A DNA stretch of 24,441 nucleotides, taken from contig JASLXP010001290.1 of assembly GCA_030740295.1 (NCBI GenBank), positions 1-24,441 on the forward strand. Direction: 5' to 3'. The DNA comes from Planctomycetota bacterium. GTDB taxonomy: Bacteria > Planctomycetota > PUPC01 > JACPCR01. Shown piece after piece: positions 14,957-21,542 of the stretch; the stretch's first letter is position 1; each line of letters starts with the position of its first letter. The position numbers were made by a program, and so were the translations under genes. The notes below the pieces were generated by a model that worked only from the letters and a program-made list of their open reading frames with translations, ran no database searches and was not told the DNA's origin.

Positions 14957-16720
14957 CTACAAAATCCGTCTGACGTCCGCAGTCTCCTCGTTTCGTTGAA
15001 GGTAGCCGTCTTCGTCAAGAATGGTCGAGATGTCGGCGCGGTAGGTGCCGGTCTCGTCTTTGAATTCGAGACATCTTTTTTCTGACAGATCGTCCTTCAC
15101 AAATTCAAAGCTCTCGTTGGAGAAAGCGAACGCACTGTCGTTGTCTTCAATCTCCCACGCAAGACGCTGCACTGGCAACTCCTTCTGTTCCTCTCTGAAA
15201 GTGCCGATGGCCTCTTCCGGATTGGGCGTTCCTTTGAGTGAGTAGATGCGACCGATGCGATTTTCAAATCTGACAACACCATCTTCGATGATCGGCGCCG
15301 AGGGCTCGATGGGATTGAGGGCCCAGCGAGTGACGCGGCGGCCGGTCTCGCCGGTGTGGATGATGACGGTGGAGACATCCGTGAAGATGGCCATCTGGAT
15401 GAGCTTGCTGTGACGCCAGATGGTAAACGGTAGCTCGTCAGGCTGGCCCTCCTGGCTGCCGCCCAATGGACGCCACACAACGGCCGGTGCCATGAGACCT
15501 GCGCCGTGACCATAGTAGTAATGGTCTGCTGATTTGGCTTCGGTGTCGATGCCCCATGCCTGTGTGCCGGACGCCGCGCCGTGCAGCGAGTGAAGGATGG
15601 GCGGCTCGTCGCCCCAGGCCCAGGTCTGCAGTCCCATCATGGGTAGCCAGCCCATGTAGGTAATACCCGTCTGGTAACGTCGTCGGATGAGAGCGTATTT
15701 GATTGGCGCGCGTCCGAACCAGGTCTGCTCGAAGTATTCCGTTACTGGCTCGTTCCATTTCGCGAGTTGTTCGGTCGTGGATTCCGAAGTTTCACGGGTG
15801 TTCAACCTTATGGAAACCGTATCGGTCCCGTTGATGTGGTCGCGGCTGTGGTCACCGGCAATGGGCTCATACCGGTCGCGGAAATCAAGAAACATCGGTT
15901 GAGTCTCGGAAGCGTACTCGAGCGCGGAGAAACAGTGGAGAGGCAGGTGGAGCATCCAGCGCGAGTAGTACATTCGAGTGCTCGGTCCGGGAATCAGGTA
16001 GAGGCTCTCGGTGTGCATCCAGCGAAACCAGTCGAGGGATTTCAAGATTCTTGGCCGCCACTCTTCGAGCTCTTCGATCAGCACGTACTCGAAGACCCCT
16101 GCAAACGCGCCGGAAGAGTAATTCGGGCAGGGGCCGTACTGCTCGTTTGCCTGCCCGTTCTCCATGATGATCAGCGGCCCGTATTTCTCGAATCTTTCAC
16201 GAGCAATCGCCAGGTATTCTTCGCTATCGAGGAGGTGTCCGTAAAGCAGGTCGCCGATGATTCCGGATATCACCTGGTTTCCGACCGTCCCCATTTTGTC
16301 GCGATGAATGGCAATCGGCGCGTTGCGGTGACAAGCCTCAAGGAATCTCGTCCGGACTGCATCGGGCAGGGCCTCCTCCACGGTGGCATACATGTTGGCT
16401 ATGCCACCGAACGTCCATGAATGATCCCACTGTCTGATATCGGTAAGCTCATCCGCAAGAGACATATCGGCCCAGCGCTCGAGGCCCTTCTGGCAGAGGC
16501 CGAGCAACTCCTCGTTGCCCTGCCACTTTGAAAGCGAGCTGAACCAGCAGAACGCGTAGTTGGACGGCGGATGGATCAGGCCAACCGGGTTTTTCGACTG
16601 TTCTCTGAACTGATCGAGATTGCCATCAATGGACGCATCGATGCGATCCTGGTAGCGACGGGTGCGCGCGTTTTCAGTAAGAGGAGGCTTCCAAACTTTG
16701 CGGAGTTGTTCGATAGACAT
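14957..16720 (-). CDS. Cytoplasmic (alpha/alpha)-toroid protein, polysaccharide-lyase-like
   Basis: This 587-residue protein has no signal peptide or membrane segment. The first roughly 330 residues are helical, with aromatic-rich segments (NYAFCWFSSLSKW, RQWDHSWTFGGIANMY) recalling an (alpha/alpha)n toroid. Two strings resemble the active-site neighbourhoods of heparinase II/III and alginate-lyase families: GTVGNQVISG (candidate Asn) and EQYGPCPNYSSG (candidate Tyr). The second half is beta-rich with Trp-containing strands (WLPMMGLQTWAWGDEPP), again like the beta-sheet domain after the toroid in those lyases. No family is named with confidence, and the match is by pattern only. The ATG at 16720 has no Shine-Dalgarno sequence. 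It probably forms a transcript with the small exported protein downstream. A cytoplasmic oligosaccharide lyase or glycosidase is the best guess. Confidence 0.65.
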   Translation of the reverse strand: MSIEQLRKVWKPPLTENARTRRYQDRIDASIDGNLDQFREQSKNPVGLIHPPSNYAFCWFSSLSKWQGNEELLGLCQKGLERWADMSLADELTDIRQWDHSWTFGGIANMYATVEEALPDAVRTRFLEACHRNAPIAIHRDKMGTVGNQVISGIIGDLLYGHLLDSEEYLAIARERFEKYGPLIIMENGQANEQYGPCPNYSSGAFAGVFEYVLIEELEEWRPRILKSLDWFRWMHTESLYLIPGPSTRMYYSRWMLHLPLHCFSALEYASETQPMFLDFRDRYEPIAGDHSRDHINGTDTVSIRLNTRETSESTTEQLAKWNEPVTEYFEQTWFGRAPIKYALIRRRYQTGITYMGWLPMMGLQTWAWGDEPPILHSLHGAASGTQAWGIDTEAKSADHYYYGHGAGLMAPAVVWRPLGGSQEGQPDELPFTIWRHSKLIQMAIFTDVSTVIIHTGETGRRVTRWALNPIEPSAPIIEDGVVRFENRIGRIYSLKGTPNPEEAIGTFREEQKELPVQRLAWEIEDNDSAFAFSNESFEFVKDDLSEKRCLEFKDETGTYRADISTILDEDGYLQRNEETADVRRIL

Positions 16721-16779
16721 GTGGGGAGTCCAGAGATCGCGACCTTGCCTGTCCGAGGATAACTGACAGAATCAGAAAA

Positions 16780-16849
16780 GTAATGCGTAATACTTAATGC
16801 GTAATGCGTAATACGTAACCATAATGAGTAAGGAGTAAGAGGTAAGGGA
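16780..16849. repeat. 7-nt tandem repeat (TAA-centred) between divergent genes
   Basis: Ten consecutive heptamers are visible: gtaatgc, gtaatac, ttaatgc, gtaatgc, gtaatac, gtaacca, taatgag, taaggag, taagagg, taaggga. There is a one-base phase shift at the seventh unit. The array fills the 186-nt gap between the divergent toroid-protein and propeller-protein genes, so any promoters must overlap or flank it. Confidence 0.75.
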
Positions 16850-16877
16850 TCAATCCCAATCTTCAACGCTCTACAGG

Positions 16878-16891
16878 ATTACTCATTACTC
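16878..16891. repeat. Inverted copy of the 7-nt repeat next to the propeller gene
   Basis: ATTACTC occurs twice in tandem. TTACTCATTA (16879-16888) is the exact reverse complement of TAATGAGTAA (16822-16831) within the main heptamer array, giving a 10-bp inverted repeat about 47 nt apart. A further dyad, GGGAT/ATCCC (16846-16850 with 16853-16857), lies between them. The element ends 15 nt before the propeller gene's ATG. Confidence 0.55.
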
Positions 16892-16906
16892 ACTACATCC
16901 ACCACC

Positions 16907-19900
16907 ATGCGATTACTCCTCCTCGCCATCCTCCTTCTCCTGCCGGCCGCGCACAGCCAGATAGCGGTGCAGCTCCGCGGTGGTGTGAAGAATGTAGAGA
17001 AAAAAGCTGAGGGCAGACCTCTGACAAGCCTGCCGGTAGATCGGAGAACTGAGCGGATGATGAACGCAGCGCGGAAGGCCTTCGAAGCGGAAGAATGGGC
17101 GCGGTTCATGGAATTCGCCCGGCGGCTACTGGATATTCAGACGGAGTCTTTTTTTGAAGCGAAGGACGGCGCGTTCCAACCGGTACGTGCGGAGATCCTC
17201 AGACTGCTCTACAGCCTCGGACCGGAAGAGAGAAAGCTCTACATCGCCCAGTATGCCGCGGCGGCCAGCCATCAATTGAGCCGGGCCCGGCAGGAGAACG
17301 ACTTTGAAGCCATCCTCGAAGTGGCCAGCCGCTATCCCATGACGGACAGCGGTTGGGAAGCTGCTGAATTTGCCGCGATGATATTCCTCGACCAGGGTCG
17401 GCTCGCGGTCGCCGCTGCGATGCTCCAGGAACTGGCGGCACGGCCTGACTTCAAAGAACGCAATCGGCCGGAAATCCTGATAAAGCTCGCGTCGGCCTAC
17501 GCGACCATGGGAGATATGCCTCTGGCGAAAGCCGCGCTCGAAGGCATGTCATCCAATGCCGGTCATTCACGGATTCGCGTTGGAGGCGAGAGCCTCGCGC
17601 CTGGCAGTTATCTGGAGCTGCTGTCCTCTGTGAAGCATCCTGGCAACCGGCCTAATGAGTCCGGCTTCCAATCCTTCCTGGGCGTCCCGCATCCGGATAC
17701 CAATTCGCAGGGCTCGCCGCCGTTCGCCGAATCGGTCTGGCAGGTGCCGATTACCAGGGAAAAGAAATTCAACTGGCAATCATGGGGCGGAACGGTCGAA
17801 GGAAAGCAGACCGCGGGGACCGCGCCTTTGCCGAGCATTCATCCCATCGCGTATGACGGCCGGGTCATTGCCAAGACCTTTGACGGGCTTGCCGCGTATA
17901 ACGCGGAAACGGGAAAGGTCGTATGGAAAGAGGCGGGAAAGACAGGCCGGTTGAGTGAAGCTTTTTCACGTATCCTGAACAAACCCACCCAGCAGAATCG
18001 CGCCCATTACAGGCAAAACAACATGCTGCAGATGACGCAGACCTTTGCGTTTGCCGACACTCTGCAGTTCTCGCTCACTGCGGGGGATGGCCGCGTGTTC
18101 TCGGTGGATACCATCTTCCAGCAGCAGGGCCGAAACCGATTCACTGTCTTGAATGCATGGAGTCTGATGCGCATGACCTCTGGTAACTCCCTGAGGGCGT
18201 TCGACGCGAGCGGCGGCAAACTGTTATGGGAAATCAATGGCCTTGCCAGGCTGGACGACGAGAAGATGGAGCTCGACGGCGCATACTTCCTCGGGGCTCC
18301 CGCACTCTACGAAGGCAAGCTTTACATCATGGCCGACCTCGGCAGCGAGATGTTTCTGGTCTCGATCGATCCATCCAATGGCAAGCAGTTCGCGCGGATT
18401 CCGCTCTGCGTTACCTCCGGGCCTCCGAACTCCGTGTTTCACCGGACCCGCGACGCGTGCCCGGTCACTGTCTCCGGAGGGGTGTTCTATTGCCCCACAC
18501 AGTTCGGAAGATTCTTCGCCGTGGATGCGGTCACCAATCGGCTGCTCTGGAATTTTGACTACCCCAACAGCGTGACCGAAAAATCGCCGCGGCATCGCTA
18601 CTCAACCATTAACTTGAATGAGGTGCGCCCCGCGGTTTCCGCCCCGCTCCTCCAGGGCCGTTACCTGCTGTTCCTGCCGACCGACTCGGCCAAACTTTTC
18701 TGTCTCAACAGGATCAGCGGCGAGAAAATCTGGGAAGCTCCGGCAACATCCAGATCTTTTCTGGCCTGCAAGGGCAAGGGCAAAGTGCTCGTCATTGGTG
18801 ATGAGGCCGCCATCTATGATATCGCAACGGGGAAACAGATTGTCCGGCACACGCCAGGGGCAGCCATCGGCAGAGGAGTCAAGCTCGGCGACACGTACAT
18901 CTATCCGATCAAGGATCAGGAATTCCGCCGTCCGGAGATGTCCGGCAACAGGGTGGCCCGGATCGATTTAAAAACGGGCAAGATGAAAATGTTGACCCAA
19001 CCGACGTGGATTGCCAATCCCAAGACGCAGCAGTGGAGCATGGGAAACTTTGTGGCCTACAAGAATCGCATTATCAGCGCGAGCCCCATGGGTGTGGTTT
19101 CCTTTCCCATGTCCGGCGAAGAGATCGAAAGGGTCGAGACTGAAATCGCCAAGCACGGAGAAAACGCGGGACGCCTGCTTCAACGGGCCAAGCTCCGGCT
19201 GAGCCTCGGCGATACAGAGAAGGGCCTTCTCGACCTCCGTAATGCGCTGAAGATATCCGCCAATGCCGCTGCGAAAGAAAAGGTGCGCCCTCTGCTCTTC
19301 CGCGCTCTCCTTCTTTCATCCATGGCCGGTGACAAATACACTTCTGCGCAACTGGCAGAGGCCGGGACGCTGGCAAAGTCCGAAGAAGAACAACGCTTCT
19401 ATCTGTTAAAGCTGGGGCAGCACGAACGGCGGATAGGCAACATGTCCGCGGCCATCGATGCATTCCGCTCGTATGCGAAAAAGGGCGGTGAAGAATTCAT
19501 GCTCGTGGATGACAACCACGGCCTCCGAGTTCTGAGCGGCCCCTGGCTGGCCGCGCAGCTTCGGGATGTCTGGCTTTCCGGCGAGCCGGAGGAAAAGAAA
19601 AAGCTCGCCAGTCAACTGGTGACCGAACTGAAGACAGCACCGCAGACAGCGGAAGGACTTCAGAAATACCTCAACACCTATGGTGAGCTCCCCGGACAGG
19701 AAGAGAACTGGCTCAAACTGGCTGGCATGTGGGAGAGCGGCGAGAACTGGACCAACGCGGAAATGCTCTATCTCCGCTTTCAGAATTCAGAGCGTGACGA
19801 GGTGGCGGCCGAATGCCTCGTGCGGCTGATGCAGTTGAGCAAGCGCATGAACCTGCTCGAAGACGAGGTCCACTTTGCCCGGAAGATCAATGAACGATTC

Positions 19901-21442
19901 CCCAAATTGAAACTTGGGGACGGGCGTGTTCCTGCTGAGCTTGCCGCCCCTGCCCTCGCAAGGGCCTCCGAAAAGAAGAGTCCGGTCAAGCCTGTGGAGG
20001 CATACGATGTCAAAATCGGCAAGTTTCAGAAACACTCCCGCTACGTCGGAAGAAATCCGCTGCTGATAGGTACCCGCGCCTTACCCTCCTTCGACCGCTG
20101 GCGGGTTTTCTGGAACAGCCAATGGAAGATTCAGTTCGAGCACGAAGGCAAGGAATGGAGCCAGCAGATCGAGAGAGTTAACTATCGCCATACGCCGGGG
20201 AAAGCGCAGTTCCGCGGCTACTATGGCAACTGGGTCTATTCGCTGGGGCATCGCCTCTACTGCGCATATCAGGGCACTCTGATCTGCGCCTCTCCCCTCC
20301 AGAAGAAGTCGATCTGGAAACGTTCATACAAAGACGATTGGAACAAGAAGTCGGCACAGATTCACTCCGGCCAGATGCTCAGCACGTCCGTTTTTCCTGA
20401 CGGTGGTATACGCATTGGAGGCAGCTACTACAATAACTCGCTTCAACGCATGGTCCGCCTGATTGGCGTTTCCCCGCGGGGGCTTTTGTGTGTGGATACA
20501 CGGTTCCTGCTCGCGCTGAGCCCCGAAACGGGCAAGCCGCTCTGGTATCGCCCCATCAAGGCGCCCACCAACACCTACATCTTTCAGTCTGGCAGCCACG
20601 TCTGTGAGCTCCTGCCCACCGGTTATCTGAACCTCTATCGCCTCAGCGACGGCACCTTCGAGAAAAGAACCAAGCTGAAGGCTTTTGTTTCGAGCAACGG
20701 AATGCTCTACCAGGGCAACTTCATCAGCGGAATCACGAGCGGCAAGAAAGTAAAGCTGCGAATGCTCTCCCCGCAGTCTGATCGCGTGGTATGGGAATCC
20801 GAGCTTCCCAGTGCAGGCACGTTTTTCAGGGCCTCCCGCAGAGAGCTGGGCCTCCTCGGAAAAGAGAGCCTGAGTATCATCTCCCTCGACACCGGTAAGA
20901 AGACCCTCGAAATGAAGTTCCCGAAGCTCAAGGGCATCCCATACAACGTATACGCCTGGCGGAGCGGGACACGCATCCTGATGTGCGTTCCAGATCAGGT
21001 GATGCCAAACCTTAACGCGCTGCAGACGCTCCAACGTGCGATGAATTATCATTTCGCAAACGGATACAGCGTTCGCGGGCGATTGATGTGTTTCGATACG
21101 GCATCTTCAAAACTGATGTGGCAGGAGCAGTTTGATCAGAAGCTCAATGGTTACATCATGCGCTCACAGTATGACGAATCGCCCGTCCTGGTGATGCGCC
21201 AGCACGTGTACACAGAAAAGAAGATAAAGAATCGCACAAGTCGCCATGTCACCGGTTACAAAGTCAGAGTCATCAACAAGCACAACGGCAAGACAATTCT
21301 CGAGCACAAGCTGGACAGGACACAATCCCCGCATCTCCTGTCCGAGAAGCCAGGCGAAATCAAAATGCGCACCTCCCAAGGGATGATTCCGCTGACGTAT
21401 AAGACGCGTCCGGTAAGTGGTGAGAAAAAGAAGGAAAAGTAA
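16907..21442 (+). CDS. Exported PQQ-type beta-propeller protein with a helical-repeat core
   Basis: This 1511-residue protein has a clear signal peptide (MRLLLLAILLLLPAAHSQ). Residues 20-230 are helical, TPR-like. A first propeller region at about 275-730 has PQQ-type blades ending in the AxDxxTGKxxW pattern, for example LAAYNAETGKVVWKEA, LRAFDASGGKLLWEI, FFAVDAVTNRLLWNF and LFCLNRISGEKIWEA. A helical-repeat stretch follows at about 733-1010. A second propeller region at about 1035-1490 has LLALSPETGKPLWYR, SIISLDTGKKTLEM and LMCFDTASSKLMWQE. PQQ-like propellers of this size without dehydrogenase residues usually serve as binding or scaffolding platforms in the periplasm or at the surface (BamB-like), and proteins of this architecture are common in Planctomycetes. 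The ATG at 16907 was chosen because it gives the signal peptide; no Shine-Dalgarno sequence is present. The gene is a single plus-strand unit, 100 nt before the synthase gene. Its function is unknown. Confidence 0.85.
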   Translation: MRLLLLAILLLLPAAHSQIAVQLRGGVKNVEKKAEGRPLTSLPVDRRTERMMNAARKAFEAEEWARFMEFARRLLDIQTESFFEAKDGAFQPVRAEILRLLYSLGPEERKLYIAQYAAAASHQLSRARQENDFEAILEVASRYPMTDSGWEAAEFAAMIFLDQGRLAVAAAMLQELAARPDFKERNRPEILIKLASAYATMGDMPLAKAALEGMSSNAGHSRIRVGGESLAPGSYLELLSSVKHPGNRPNESGFQSFLGVPHPDTNSQGSPPFAESVWQVPITREKKFNWQSWGGTVEGKQTAGTAPLPSIHPIAYDGRVIAKTFDGLAAYNAETGKVVWKEAGKTGRLSEAFSRILNKPTQQNRAHYRQNNMLQMTQTFAFADTLQFSLTAGDGRVFSVDTIFQQQGRNRFTVLNAWSLMRMTSGNSLRAFDASGGKLLWEINGLARLDDEKMELDGAYFLGAPALYEGKLYIMADLGSEMFLVSIDPSNGKQFARIPLCVTSGPPNSVFHRTRDACPVTVSGGVFYCPTQFGRFFAVDAVTNRLLWNFDYPNSVTEKSPRHRYSTINLNEVRPAVSAPLLQGRYLLFLPTDSAKLFCLNRISGEKIWEAPATSRSFLACKGKGKVLVIGDEAAIYDIATGKQIVRHTPGAAIGRGVKLGDTYIYPIKDQEFRRPEMSGNRVARIDLKTGKMKMLTQPTWIANPKTQQWSMGNFVAYKNRIISASPMGVVSFPMSGEEIERVETEIAKHGENAGRLLQRAKLRLSLGDTEKGLLDLRNALKISANAAAKEKVRPLLFRALLLSSMAGDKYTSAQLAEAGTLAKSEEEQRFYLLKLGQHERRIGNMSAAIDAFRSYAKKGGEEFMLVDDNHGLRVLSGPWLAAQLRDVWLSGEPEEKKKLASQLVTELKTAPQTAEGLQKYLNTYGELPGQEENWLKLAGMWESGENWTNAEMLYLRFQNSERDEVAAECLVRLMQLSKRMNLLEDEVHFARKINERFPKLKLGDGRVPAELAAPALARASEKKSPVKPVEAYDVKIGKFQKHSRYVGRNPLLIGTRALPSFDRWRVFWNSQWKIQFEHEGKEWSQQIERVNYRHTPGKAQFRGYYGNWVYSLGHRLYCAYQGTLICASPLQKKSIWKRSYKDDWNKKSAQIHSGQMLSTSVFPDGGIRIGGSYYNNSLQRMVRLIGVSPRGLLCVDTRFLLALSPETGKPLWYRPIKAPTNTYIFQSGSHVCELLPTGYLNLYRLSDGTFEKRTKLKAFVSSNGMLYQGNFISGITSGKKVKLRMLSPQSDRVVWESELPSAGTFFRASRRELGLLGKESLSIISLDTGKKTLEMKFPKLKGIPYNVYAWRSGTRILMCVPDQVMPNLNALQTLQRAMNYHFANGYSVRGRLMCFDTASSKLMWQEQFDQKLNGYIMRSQYDESPVLVMRQHVYTEKKIKNRTSRHVTGYKVRVINKHNGKTILEHKLDRTQSPHLLSEKPGEIKMRTSQGMIPLTYKTRPVSGEKKKEK

Positions 21443-21443
21443 T

Positions 21444-21463
21444 CGCGGAGTAGGCGCTCCGCG
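21444..21463. repeat. GC-rich 7-bp palindrome directly after the propeller gene
   Basis: CGCGGAG (21444-21450) and CTCCGCG (21457-21463) flank a 6-nt loop, starting one base after the stop codon. With no T-tract it is a weak terminator candidate. Two smaller stems follow in the same 100-nt gap: GAAGC/GCTTC at 21482-21499 and CCCGG/CCGGG at 21507-21523. It may be a dispersed palindromic element. Confidence 0.5.
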
Positions 21464-21542
21464 ACCGCAAGGCCCTCCTGCGAAGCCAGCCTGAGCTTCT
21501 ATAATTCCCGGCTCACTTCCGGGCACTGTGCGCGCTGACAGC

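Noticed and set aside
16907..21442. PQQ-dependent dehydrogenase
   Set aside because: The blades match PQQ-like repeats, but no cofactor-binding Cys-Cys pair or catalytic dehydrogenase motif was recognised, and the helical insert points to a scaffold-type protein.
21500..21505. TATAAT hexamer upstream of the synthase gene as a -10 box
   Set aside because: No -35-like hexamer was found at 16-18 nt upstream, so a single hexamer is not enough evidence for a promoter.
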